This document shows positions 18,116-26,179 of a stretch of DNA of 64,000 nt, piece after piece. Numbering within the stretch: position 1 is the stretch's first letter; every line of letters begins with the position of its first letter. The notes beneath the pieces are model-generated. The model saw nothing but the letters and a program-made list of their open reading frames with translations, was not told the DNA's origin and made no database searches. The stretch covers positions 132,043-196,042 of the forward strand of contig JAKSLX010000004.1 in assembly GCA_024400915.1 (NCBI GenBank), given 5' to 3'. A program made the translations under genes and the position numbers. This stretch comes from Treponema sp. (lineage in GTDB: Bacteria; Spirochaetota; Spirochaetia; Treponematales; Treponemataceae).

Positions 18116-19309
18116 CTATGACCAGAGTCTGGATAGAAGCATGAAGAGGACGGTGCTGCCTATGATGCTTGCCATGCTGTTGCGGAAAATGACATGTATG
18201 ATACCTGCAGTCGCAACACAGACAAAATAAGGCACGCACAAAGCTGCGGAAGAATAATCAACATCCTTGAAACAATAGACTAGCAGTACCATCATAATGA
18301 GAGGCGGTGCATATTTTTCGATAAAGCGGATGAAAAGCGGAGGATTCTTTTTTGCAAACACTGCAAAAGGAAGAACCCTTGTCGCAAGGACAACAGCACC
18401 AGAGGCAAATACGGCAACAAGGGCAGCTGCCAAAGAAAGTCTGGAAGTTCCTTCGGAAAGCAAATTATGAGGTTTGCTGAAAAGCAGGAAAAGAACCGCA
18501 AAAATCACCATTGATGCCAGGGCTGCAAGTGCACCAGATTTAGACACTGTCTCTTTTTCTTCGGACGGCACGACATTTCCATTCTCTCCACGGCTGTTTC
18601 TGTAATAAGACTTTCCGCGTAAAAGGAAAAGCATGGCAAGACCAAAACATATCGACACCCAGATGATACCAGACGAATCGAATCTGCCAGCCTTAAAAAG
18701 CCAGACCGTAAAACCGCAGATCAATACACCCACAACAGGTCCCAGAACATCATGACGGGAAATAATCTGTTCAACGGCAAGAACCACAAACAATGCGGTA
18801 AGTGCAAAATCAACACCTGCAAGATACTGGGTCAAATTGTATGCCTCAAGGATTTTATAAGCTCCAGCACCGATGGTACACCCGATTACCCAATAACTCT
18901 GATCAAGGAAAGAAACCAGGTTGTAAAATTTTCCAGCATCGACTCCAGCTGGAACATCAACGGTAGTTACTAGTGCAAAAGTTTCATCAGTAATTGAATA
19001 CATAAGATAAGGACGGCGACGGATATGATTCTTATACCTGTCAATCAGAGAAAGACCGTAGAAAATGTGACGGATGCTCAAAAGAAATTCCGCAAGAACA
19101 ATTACAGAGAGGACTGTCCCCGTTGAAAAAAGGGCAACGGCAAAAAACTGTCCGGCACCCGTAAACATGGCAACACCCATAAGGGGTGAAAGCCACCATG
19201 GATAGCCCGCATTGACTACAAGAAGGCCAAAAGGAATTCCGATAGAAATGTATCCAAAGAAAACAGGCATGGTAACTTTCAGAGCCTGCGCAACCATATT
19301 TTTATTCAT
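18116..19309 (-). CDS. AzlC-AzlD fusion, branched-chain amino acid exporter-type permease
   Basis: A 397-residue membrane protein. Residues 1-230 are AzlC-like: FFGYISIGIPFGLLVVNAGYPWWLSPLMG, TGAGQFFAVALF, FLLSIRHIFYGLSL and ITDETFALV. A charged linker (about 232-260) leads to a second region, 265-397, that matches AzlD: TRVLPFAVFAKKNPP and RFIEKYAPPLIMMVLLVYCF. AzlC and AzlD are normally two adjacent genes whose products (YgaZ/YgaH in E. coli) together export valine and related amino acids, so here the complex is one chain. The start has a TACAAT box seven bases upstream and no ribosome site. Substrate is inferred from family only. Confidence 0.85.
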   Translation of the reverse strand: MNKNMVAQALKVTMPVFFGYISIGIPFGLLVVNAGYPWWLSPLMGVAMFTGAGQFFAVALFSTGTVLSVIVLAEFLLSIRHIFYGLSLIDRYKNHIRRRPYLMYSITDETFALVTTVDVPAGVDAGKFYNLVSFLDQSYWVIGCTIGAGAYKILEAYNLTQYLAGVDFALTALFVVLAVEQIISRHDVLGPVVGVLICGFTVWLFKAGRFDSSGIIWVSICFGLAMLFLLRGKSYYRNSRGENGNVVPSEEKETVSKSGALAALASMVIFAVLFLLFSKPHNLLSEGTSRLSLAAALVAVFASGAVVLATRVLPFAVFAKKNPPLFIRFIEKYAPPLIMMVLLVYCFKDVDYSSAALCVPYFVCVATAGIIHVIFRNSMASIIGSTVLFMLLSRLWS

Positions 19310-19316
19310 GGGCTAA

Positions 19317-19322
19317 ATTGTA
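19317..19322 (-). promoter_or_regulatory. Possible -10 box for the azlC-azlD fusion gene
   Basis: Minus-strand TACAAT ends seven bases before the ATG at 19309. The -35 region (TAGAAA at 17 bases) is weak. Confidence 0.35.
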
Positions 19323-19369
19323 TTGAATTCAAATGCAAATTTCTATAAAATGTGGGAACTATTATATCC

Positions 19370-19411
19370 CTCACCGCGGCAAAATATTTGGTGAGAAAAT
19401 CACCATGGTGA
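19370..19411 (+). promoter_or_regulatory. Candidate regulatory leader of rpsD with alternative pairings
   Basis: Four alternating complementary segments stand directly before the ribosome site: CTCACC (19370-19375), GGTGAG (19390-19395), TCACC (19400-19404) and GGTGA (19407-19411). Segment 2 can pair with 1 or 3, and 3 with 2 or 4, giving two exclusive folds; AGGAG of the ribosome site is at 19414-19418. S4 represses its own translation through leader structures in other bacteria, so this could be an autogenous site; that is inference. Confidence 0.45.
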
Positions 19412-19426
19412 ATAGGAGTTAATATT

Positions 19427-20020
19427 ATGGCAACAAGAAGAAACCCACGTTTCAAGGAATGCAGAAGACTTGGTGTTAACGTATGTGGACATCCAAAGGC
19501 AATGAACAGAGCTAACGATCCAGCTTTCAAGAAGACAAAGAAGACTTCTGAATACGGAAAGCAGCTTTGTGAAAAGCAGAAGGTAAAGGCTTACTATGGT
19601 ATCATGGAACGCCAGCTTCGCCGCTACTACGACATTGCTTCCCGCAAGGAAGGCAAGACAGGTGAAAACCTCATCGTAGGATTGGAAACACGTCTCGACA
19701 ACCTCGTATACCGCATCGGATTCGCAAACTCAATCCGCATGGCACGCCAGCTTGTATCTCACGGTCACATCCGTGTTGATGGAAAGAAGGTAAACATCCC
19801 TTCACTCCAGGTAAAGGTTGGACAGGTAATTTCTCTCCGCGAAAAGTCAATGAAGAATGAACAGATCAAGGCATCTTTCCTTAACGGAAACCGCCGTCCA
19901 TTGGACTACATTGAAGTTACAGAAGAATCTTTCTCTGGTAAGCTTACAATGATGCCAAAGCGCGCAGAATGCCCTGTAGAAATCAACGAACAGCTTATCG
20001 TTGAATTCTACTCTAAGTAA
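19427..20020 (+). CDS. rpsD: 30S ribosomal protein S4
   Basis: A 197-residue primary rRNA-binding protein. ARRNPRFKECRRLGVNVCG starts the chain, the RRYYDIASRKEGKTGENLI helix and the S4 RNA-binding fold (LETRLDNLVYRIGFANSIRMARQLVSHGHIRVDGKKVNIPS, about 84-125, given in part) follow. It stands alone here, away from the alpha operon, with its own leader and a strong terminator. Confidence 0.98.
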   Translation: MATRRNPRFKECRRLGVNVCGHPKAMNRANDPAFKKTKKTSEYGKQLCEKQKVKAYYGIMERQLRRYYDIASRKEGKTGENLIVGLETRLDNLVYRIGFANSIRMARQLVSHGHIRVDGKKVNIPSLQVKVGQVISLREKSMKNEQIKASFLNGNRRPLDYIEVTEESFSGKLTMMPKRAECPVEINEQLIVEFYSK

Positions 20021-20041
20021 TTTTACTTCGGCCAGAAAGGA

Positions 20042-20072
20042 AGGCTGTTCTTTCGAGAACAGCCTTTTTTAT
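20042..20072 (+). terminator. Intrinsic terminator of rpsD
   Basis: Perfect 10-base stem AGGCTGTTCT / AGAACAGCCT around a TTCG tetraloop, followed by TTTTTTAT. Confidence 0.95.
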
Positions 20073-20090
20073 TTTTAAATCACAGCTGTT

Positions 20091-20123
20091 AAAAAAAATG
20101 CCCGTCAGCGAACGCCGGCGGGC
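20091..20123 (-). terminator. Intrinsic terminator of gdhA operon
   Basis: Minus-strand stem GCCCG ... CGGGC (20123-20119 with 20104-20100) with inner GCG/CGC pairs, followed by A and eight T (20098-20091). Confidence 0.85.
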
Positions 20124-20155
20124 CAAAGAGGTTTCTTTAGTGAGTCGTTATACCA

Positions 20156-21415
20156 TTATGGGAAGATTCCCTTAATGTCTTCTGCATATATCAGCTTACG
20201 GAGAGCTGATATGTATGCGGCCATTCTCCATGAACAGCTGCATTCTTCCGTAATGTCGCGGATTTCCTTGTAACTGCGGCTCATAAGCTTTTCAAGCATT
20301 TCGTTTACCTGCTCGCGGTTCCATGTAAGTTCCTGGAGGTTCTGAACCCATTCAAAGTAAGAAACGATTACTCCGCCCGAGTTTGCAAAGATATCTGGAA
20401 TTACAGGAATTCCCCTTGCCTCAAGGATTTCATCGGCAGCTGCAGTAGTTGGACCATTGGCACCTTCTACGATATAGGAACACTTTACCTTTTCTGCAAT
20501 TTCTGCAGTGATTGATTCTTCCAAGGCTGCAGGAACAAGAATGTCACATTCCATTGTAAGGAGTTCTTCATTTGTAATGTGATCCACACCCGGAACATTG
20601 TAATCCTTCAGGAGGTATTTTCCGCTTGCAAGGAATTCGCTGATTTCGGTAATGTTCAATCCTCCTGCCTTGTATACGCCGCCGGAAATGTCGCTTACTG
20701 CTATTACCTTTGCTCCGCGATGGTAGAAGATGCGTGCAGCATTGCTACCTACATTTCCCATACCCTGAATTACAACTTCAAGTTCTTCAAGCTTACGGCC
20801 TTCTTCTTCCATAAGAAATTTTGTTGCATTTACAACACCACGACCTGTAGCAGAATTTCTTCCGCGTGAACCGCCAAGTTCAACCGGCTTGCCTGTTACA
20901 ACTCCTGGACATGGCTTTCCCTGAAGCTGGCTGTATGTATCAAGAACCCACGCCATTGTCTGGCTGTTTGTATTTACGTCAGGTGCAAGGATATCTACAT
21001 CTGAACCAACAACAGGAGCGATTGCAAATGTATATCGTCTTGTAAGGGCCTTAAGTTCCCTTGGCGACAGGGTTTTTGGATCAACACGAATGCCGCCCTT
21101 TGCTCCACCGTAAGGAATGTTGGCAACGGCACACTTAAGGCTCATCCATGTTGCCAATGCCTTTACTTCGCTGAGGTTTGTATTCTGATGATATCGAATA
21201 CCACCCTTGAATGGTCCACGGATGTTTGAATGCTGAACACGCCAGCCTTCAAAAACCTTTACGGAGCCGTCATCCATTTCAACTGGAAGATAAACCTTTG
21301 TCTCACGCTGTGGGTTCTTGATGATTTCGAACATATGCTCGTTGATATGTCCAACCTTCATCGCCTTTTCCATAACGCTTACAACGTTCTCATAAGGATC
21401 ATATGCCTTTTCCAT
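20156..21415 (-). CDS. gdhA: Glutamate dehydrogenase (Glu/Leu/Phe/Val family)
   Basis: A 419-residue hexameric-type dehydrogenase interconverting glutamate with 2-oxoglutarate and ammonia. The substrate domain shows GPFKGGIRYHQN at 67-78 and the catalytic lysine region PYGGAKGGIRVDP with Lys106. The nucleotide domain has a Rossmann GMGNVGSNAA (about 214-223), followed by VEGANGPTT. Length fits the roughly 420-residue class, often NAD-using and catabolic. Its ATG lies within the permease gene (17-base overlap), tying it to the amino-acid permease and the P-II protein; together they point to amino-acid use with ammonia release or balancing. Confidence 0.95.
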   Translation of the reverse strand: MEKAYDPYENVVSVMEKAMKVGHINEHMFEIIKNPQRETKVYLPVEMDDGSVKVFEGWRVQHSNIRGPFKGGIRYHQNTNLSEVKALATWMSLKCAVANIPYGGAKGGIRVDPKTLSPRELKALTRRYTFAIAPVVGSDVDILAPDVNTNSQTMAWVLDTYSQLQGKPCPGVVTGKPVELGGSRGRNSATGRGVVNATKFLMEEEGRKLEELEVVIQGMGNVGSNAARIFYHRGAKVIAVSDISGGVYKAGGLNITEISEFLASGKYLLKDYNVPGVDHITNEELLTMECDILVPAALEESITAEIAEKVKCSYIVEGANGPTTAAADEILEARGIPVIPDIFANSGGVIVSYFEWVQNLQELTWNREQVNEMLEKLMSRSYKEIRDITEECSCSWRMAAYISALRKLIYAEDIKGIFP

Positions 21416-22877
21416 ATGCGCTGCCTCCTTCTTTGCTATTTATTTCTTTTTTTTCTATGTTTACTGCAAAATTAACTTTCAATGCATATCTTTCGTGGTA
21501 CTGGTAGTACATCTCATTTTCCATGGCCATTACTTCTTTTATTGGCACCGGCTTGAACAATGGTTTTTTCATGATGTATTTGACCCACAGGTATGAATAG
21601 ATGCCCAATATTACGAAGGTAACAAAACAGGCAACATAAACCTTTGCCCTTATGGCAGGATCATTATCAATTCCCCAGATCATGTATGCATCGCCAGCTA
21701 CTCCAATAACCGGAATCAATATTCCCAGCGGAACCTTAAAGTTTCTTGGAACCTTTGGCATTCTGAATCGCAGGAAGATTACATCAAGGTGAAGGAACAG
21801 ATATACGATAATCCAGAACACGCTTGCCACCTTAAGGAAGAAGTTGAGCAAGTCGGAAGCTACAAGGCTAAGGACTACAAGGATGGTCATTGAAACTCCG
21901 ATGGTAATGATGCTTACATAAGGAGCTCCCCTCTTGTTCTTTTTGGAGAATACTTCCGGAACAAGATTGATTCTTCCCATACCGCTCAAAAGATAACCAA
22001 GGGAATTGATTACAGTATTGGCAGTACTGATTACTGCAAGTATTGATACAACACCCATCCAGATGCGGCCAAATTCTCCCAGCAGTGCAATTCCATAAAG
22101 CATGTGCGGCGAACCGTTTGTTGCAAGTTCTCCAAAGCTTACATAGTTTGTAAAACCAAACACGCAGAAAAGCTGCATAAGGAATACGACCACAAGGCTG
22201 CCTATCATTCCGGCTGGAATCGTAAACTCAGGTTTCTTTACAAAGGGACTTAACGGGACAACAAACTCACAGCCTACAAACATGTAGAAGGCAGTTCCCA
22301 CCAATCCCATGATGGATCCTATGTCTCCATTCAAGCTGTGGTCCTGTGGAATGATGTTTCCCTTTCCCATGTGAAGTGTTCCCATTATTCCCATGATGAA
22401 CAGGGAAATAATCAGGGAATATGCAACAACATTCTGAACCTTAGCAAACATGTCTACGCCGCGACAGTTCAGGACAATTATTATTACCATCAAGGCAATT
22501 CCATAGAACGGCATTGGAATGTTCAGCTGAGGGAAGAGCATTGCCATCGTACGGCCAAACATTGTTCCTTCAAGACTACCGAACACGGTCATTCCGATTA
22601 CATATCCGCCGACCATGGTAAGGACAGAGACAAAGGGCCCCATGCCGACAAGAGTATACTGTGCAAGTCCACCAGTCAGCTGAGGCATCATTGCATCAAG
22701 CTCACTTACGGACAAGGCAGTAAAGGCGTTGAAGGCAAGGGCAATAACCATTGAAAACACGAATGAATTTCCAATGATACCTGATCCCTGCCCGATTACT
22801 AAAAGACAACTGGTTGCAAGAATCAAACCTACACCAGTTGATATGGCACTTGGAAGACCAAGTTTTCTTTCACTCAT
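21399..22877 (-). CDS. APC superfamily amino acid permease
   Basis: A 492-residue transporter with about 12 membrane helices. The first helix shows GVGLILATSCLLVIGQGSGIIGNSF, the glycine-rich unwound region typical of the LeuT fold, and the GLVGTAFYMFVGCEFVVPLS segment (about 210-229) fits the central helix 6. The last 55 residues are a soluble tail with YYQYHERYALKV. Family members import amino acids or exchange them with amines using proton gradients. It sits between P-II and glutamate dehydrogenase, so the cargo is probably the amino acid fed into the upstream oxidation genes. Exact substrate unknown. Confidence 0.85.
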   Translation of the reverse strand: MSERKLGLPSAISTGVGLILATSCLLVIGQGSGIIGNSFVFSMVIALAFNAFTALSVSELDAMMPQLTGGLAQYTLVGMGPFVSVLTMVGGYVIGMTVFGSLEGTMFGRTMAMLFPQLNIPMPFYGIALMVIIIVLNCRGVDMFAKVQNVVAYSLIISLFIMGIMGTLHMGKGNIIPQDHSLNGDIGSIMGLVGTAFYMFVGCEFVVPLSPFVKKPEFTIPAGMIGSLVVVFLMQLFCVFGFTNYVSFGELATNGSPHMLYGIALLGEFGRIWMGVVSILAVISTANTVINSLGYLLSGMGRINLVPEVFSKKNKRGAPYVSIITIGVSMTILVVLSLVASDLLNFFLKVASVFWIIVYLFLHLDVIFLRFRMPKVPRNFKVPLGILIPVIGVAGDAYMIWGIDNDPAIRAKVYVACFVTFVILGIYSYLWVKYIMKKPLFKPVPIKEVMAMENEMYYQYHERYALKVNFAVNIEKKEINSKEGGSAYGKGI

Positions 22878-22895
22878 AAGATGACCCCTTTCATT

Positions 22896-22921
22896 GTGGT
22901 TTCGACACGCTCAACCACCGC
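22896..22921. repeat. Copy of a dispersed palindromic repeat
   Basis: GTGGT-TTCGACACGCTCA-ACCACCGC forms a five-base stem and is closely similar to the sequence at 52391-52418 in the window (GGTAGTTTCGACAGGCTCAA, then CCACCGC). It occupies the gap between P-II and the permease gene, just upstream of the permease ribosome site. Confidence 0.6.
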
Positions 22922-22949
22922 TGACAATATTTTTTAATCAATACCATCC

Positions 22950-23309
22950 TTAATACTTAGGGACTGTAACAGCATCCATTCCTTCTTCTCCAGTACGGAT
23001 TCTGAATGCATTAGTTATTTCCGATACAAATATCTTTCCGTCTCCAATATGACCTGTATACAAATGTTTTTTTAAATAATCTATAAACTTATCAAGTTTG
23101 TCTTCTGCCATAATGAGTGTAATGACTGTCTTTTCAAGGAGATTGATGTCGCTAGTATTCTCCTCTTCATATTCCGGAGTTCCATATTGAACGCCACACC
23201 CCATAGCCTTGTATACTGTCATACCAGTAATCTTATGCTTCTTGATAGCTTCTATCAGGCGGTCCATCTTTACTTCATTCATTATTATTTCAACTCTAAC
23301 AAGTCCCAT
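22950..23309 (-). CDS. P-II family nitrogen regulatory protein with divergent T-loop
   Basis: A 119-residue protein with the P-II fold: VRVEIIMNEVKMDRLIEAIKKHKITGMTVYKAMGCGVQ at the start (about 4-41) and the diagnostic TGHIGDGKIFVSEITNAFRIRTGEEG at about 85-110, which binds ATP/ADP in trimers. The T-loop (about 42-58, YGTPEYEEENTSDINLL) is acidic and lacks the RGAEY tyrosine that is uridylylated in GlnB/GlnK. P-II proteins sense energy and 2-oxoglutarate and gate transporters or enzymes. Placement directly before the permease and gdhA suggests the permease or GDH as partner. A terminator-like hairpin precedes its ribosome site. Confidence 0.88.
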   Translation of the reverse strand: MGLVRVEIIMNEVKMDRLIEAIKKHKITGMTVYKAMGCGVQYGTPEYEEENTSDINLLEKTVITLIMAEDKLDKFIDYLKKHLYTGHIGDGKIFVSEITNAFRIRTGEEGMDAVTVPKY

Positions 23310-23330
23310 AAATTATTCCTCTAATGCTGT

Positions 23331-23392
23331 AAAAAAAAATGCTTCTCCCGTTACTTGAAAAAACGCTTAAAACTCCAGGTAACAGAAGAAGC
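23331..23392 (-). terminator. Terminator-like hairpin directly before the P-II gene
   Basis: Minus-strand GCTTCT-tct-GTTAC, a 24-base loop, GTAAC-ggg-AGAAGC, then A and nine T (23339-23331). It lies between the cyclodeaminase-like gene and P-II; the P-II ribosome site AGAGG starts about 11 bases after the T-run. No promoter is evident between, so it may be a partial terminator or attenuator. Confidence 0.7.
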
Positions 23393-23404
23393 AGGGGTCG
23401 CTAA

Positions 23405-24544
23405 TTAGTAGCTGTAAGGTTCTTCCCAAAGGTTAAGCTTTGTTCCGATTCCCATCTTGAGGGCCTTTTCGTAACAAGTCTTTCCCCATGCAACGTCTTC
23501 AACCGGCATACCACCGATTGAGTAGAGGATGATCTGGTCATCGCTCTGACGTCCAGGAATTACACCAGAAGCTATTGCTCCAATGTCTTCCATTCTGTCC
23601 TTTGTAAGCTTTCCATCGTGGATCATGTCTGTGAACTTTGATCCGAAGATGAACCACTTTTCAAATGTTGGATATGGATATTCTTCTGCCCATGTGTCAT
23701 ACATCTTTGTATTGTCTACAACGAGCTTTGTCTTTGGATCAGCAATAAAGTCTTCGCTTGTGTTCAATGCACCTACTGTACAGATCAATGCACCTGGCTT
23801 TACCCATTCGCGTTCAATCCATGGATATGTTTCAGATCCTCCAGTTGGTGTTGAAACTGCAAAGTTCATGATGTCTGAATCGCGTACACATTCTTCGATG
23901 GTGTCACATACGATAAAGTTCTTGAACTGTGGACAGTTCTTCTTAACATATTCAATACAGCGGTCGATTGCTTCCTTACCGCGTCCCTTGATCTTGAGTG
24001 TATCAAGTGTTGGACGAAGAGCTGCAAAAGTTTCAATTGTGATGTTGTTGATATATCCAGGTCCTACGATACCGAGAACCTTTGCATCCTTCTTAGCAAG
24101 AAGCTTAACGCCAACACCAGGAATTGCTGCTGTTCTGTATGCCGATATAAGGTTTGCAGACATGTGTGCAACCGGTGTACCTGTATCCTTGTCGTTCAAT
24201 GTAAGCATGAGGCATGAACGTGGCATCTTCTTATTGCGGTTTTCAACGTTTGAACCGTACCACTTACATCCTGCCATATCGAACTTGCCGCCAAGGTAAG
24301 CTGGCATGGCCATGAATCGACGGTCAGGACCATCCTTTGGCATTGTTGCAAACTCAGGTTCCTTTGGAAACTGAACCATACAACCGTGTGAGTTTCCGCT
24401 TTCACCACCCATGCGGTAATCACCCTTGTAAAGAAGCTTTACAACTTCTTCCATACAGTCTGTACAACCGATAACATCACGAACACCAGCCTTGATCATG
24501 TCTGGTTCGCTCAAATACAAAAAATCAACTCTTGGAAATGCCAT
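23405..24544 (-). CDS. Ornithine cyclodeaminase/mu-crystallin family protein
   Basis: A 379-residue NAD(P)-binding protein. The Rossmann region is seen as AKVLGIVGPGYINNITIETFAAL, and the family substrate segment as PAYLGGKFDMAGCKWYGSN and SANLISAYRTAAIPGVGVKLLA. Members deaminate ornithine to proline, reduce imines, or act as alanine or opine dehydrogenases. A related protein is, as I recall, annotated as a subunit of tyramine oxidase; this is uncertain. The start at ATG 24544 follows AGGAG; a longer frame begins at 24586 without a ribosome site. It follows two FAD enzymes on the same strand, whose imine products it could process. Confidence 0.78.
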   Translation of the reverse strand: MAFPRVDFLYLSEPDMIKAGVRDVIGCTDCMEEVVKLLYKGDYRMGGESGNSHGCMVQFPKEPEFATMPKDGPDRRFMAMPAYLGGKFDMAGCKWYGSNVENRNKKMPRSCLMLTLNDKDTGTPVAHMSANLISAYRTAAIPGVGVKLLAKKDAKVLGIVGPGYINNITIETFAALRPTLDTLKIKGRGKEAIDRCIEYVKKNCPQFKNFIVCDTIEECVRDSDIMNFAVSTPTGGSETYPWIEREWVKPGALICTVGALNTSEDFIADPKTKLVVDNTKMYDTWAEEYPYPTFEKWFIFGSKFTDMIHDGKLTKDRMEDIGAIASGVIPGRQSDDQIILYSIGGMPVEDVAWGKTCYEKALKMGIGTKLNLWEEPYSY

Positions 24545-24687
24545 AACTAATTTCTCCTGTCTTGTAATTGGTCCTAATGGCAGCATGTTTCTTCACGGAA
24601 TATTTTCGCTGTTTGATTCCGCTAGAACTTAAGTTCAAACTGAATCCTTGTTCATCATGCCACCACGCATTCCTTATCAATCAAACC

Positions 24688-25827
24688 TTACGACTTTGTC
24701 TTGAATCTGTCGTATGTAAGCTGACTGATATCAATAGTCTTTGACTTACCTTCTGTCATGAGTTCCTTGATTGCAAGGGAAACAGCTGGGGAAATACCAA
24801 ATCCATGTCCGCTGAATCCGAATGCAACTGTAAGTCCTGGAACTTCCTTAACGTTATCAATAACTGGCAGAACATCGATACACTGATCGTACCAGCCAGA
24901 CCATGTACGAACCACCTTTACATCCTTAAGGCAAGGGAAGTATCTCATGATACCTCTTGAAATGCTTGGAGCTGTAAGAGGGTTTGTAACAAAGTTCTCT
25001 CCCGCATTATTGGAAGTAAATGCCTGCAAGCCACTGTTGCCACCAAGAACGAATGAACCGTGTTCACTCTGGTGTCCGTAGAATTCTCCACCGGCTACAC
25101 CCAGCATGATGTCGAACATCTTTGGCATTGCTTCTGTAACAAGTACTTCATTGAACTGGCGTTCAACAGGAACATCGACACCCACCGTGTTGGCAATTGC
25201 CCTTGATTCGTAACCTGCACAGAGAAGAATCTGAGGAGCTTCGTATACGCCATCGTCTGTTACAACCTTGCATACGCGACCAGCAACCTTTTCAAGGGCA
25301 AGAACCCTAACACCTGTTATGAAGGTAACGCCCATTTCAAGAGCCTTACGATAATATCCAAGTGTTGCCTTAAGAGGGTTTGCATGTCCGTCTGTTGGAC
25401 ACCAGCTTGCAGCAATAATTTCCTTTGACATGTAAGGACAGATTTCACGTGCTTCATCACCAGAAATCATCTTTACATCAAGACCAACCTTTGTACTCTT
25501 GGCTGTATGAGCTTCAAGAATACCGATATCCTTTTCTGTAAGACCAAGGCGGATGTTTCCCTTCTGAACGTATTCAACATCAACACCAAGTTCTTCGCTC
25601 AAAGTTGGCCAAATATTAGCAACGGCATACATTGCCAATGGAAGTTCCTTTGGATCACGTGCAGACTGGCGAACACCACCTGCGTTGCGGCATGAACCTC
25701 CGTTTCCGATTTCTTTCTTTTCAAGGACTAAAACATCAAGACCTTCTTTTGCAAGGCGGTAGGCTGTTGAACAGCCCATGATTCCACCACCGATGATGAT
25801 TACGTCTGCAGTTCTCTTTTCCAGCAT
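24688..25827 (-). CDS. FAD-dependent amino acid/amine oxidoreductase, DAO (HcnC/SoxB-like) family
   Basis: A 379-residue flavoprotein. The N-terminal ADVIIIGGGIMGCSTAYRLAKEG (7-29) is the FAD dinucleotide fold and SCRNAGGVRQSARD at about 45-58 is typical of sarcosine oxidase beta, HcnC and opine oxidase B subunits. The C-terminal GHGFGISPAVSLAIKELM closes the flavin site. It oxidises a C-N bond of an amino acid or secondary amine. The gene begins one base after the BFD-like gene (ribosome site AAGGAGG), consistent with a multi-subunit dehydrogenase encoded by 24688-28086. Confidence 0.88.
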   Translation of the reverse strand: MLEKRTADVIIIGGGIMGCSTAYRLAKEGLDVLVLEKKEIGNGGSCRNAGGVRQSARDPKELPLAMYAVANIWPTLSEELGVDVEYVQKGNIRLGLTEKDIGILEAHTAKSTKVGLDVKMISGDEAREICPYMSKEIIAASWCPTDGHANPLKATLGYYRKALEMGVTFITGVRVLALEKVAGRVCKVVTDDGVYEAPQILLCAGYESRAIANTVGVDVPVERQFNEVLVTEAMPKMFDIMLGVAGGEFYGHQSEHGSFVLGGNSGLQAFTSNNAGENFVTNPLTAPSISRGIMRYFPCLKDVKVVRTWSGWYDQCIDVLPVIDNVKEVPGLTVAFGFSGHGFGISPAVSLAIKELMTEGKSKTIDISQLTYDRFKTKS

Positions 25828-25828
25828 A

Positions 25829-26161
25829 TTAGTCCTCCTTTACGTCAGTAATGTTCTGACTGAAAACGCCGATTTCTACTGGACGAACCGGAGCGCGTCC
25901 CTGAATCATTCCAACTTCAGTTGGCTTAACCTTAAGCTCACTTGCAATAATTCCCTGAACAAGACGCTGACAAGTCTGTCCCTGACACAAACCCATTCCT
26001 GAGCGAAGGTATCTTTTTACTTCGTTCATTGTGCTCATGCCATCGTGAACGGCACGGCGAATTTCTCCGCGGGTAATTTCCTCACAGCGACAGATGATCA
26101 TGTCGTCACCAGGCTTTTCAACAAAAGGTTCTTTATTTGCAGTTCTAACTAACTTTGCCAT
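25829..26161 (-). CDS. BFD-like [2Fe-2S] protein
   Basis: A 110-residue iron-sulfur protein. Four cysteines in the BFD pattern, Cys24-x-Cys26 (IICRCEE) and Cys59-x4-Cys64 (GLCQGQTC), should hold one [2Fe-2S] cluster. In HcnB and opine oxidase A this domain is the C-terminal part of the FAD subunit; here it is a separate gene between the two FAD subunits, probably an electron-transfer subunit of the same complex. The family includes NirB/NifU/BFD modules. Confidence 0.87.
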   Translation of the reverse strand: MAKLVRTANKEPFVEKPGDDMIICRCEEITRGEIRRAVHDGMSTMNEVKRYLRSGMGLCQGQTCQRLVQGIIASELKVKPTEVGMIQGRAPVRPVEIGVFSQNITDVKED

Positions 26162-26179
26162 ATTTTCTTTCCTCCGCTT

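Noticed and set aside
23341..23392. Amino-acid riboswitch before P-II
   Set aside because: Only one hairpin with a T-run is present in a 95-base gap, without any recognisable aptamer core.
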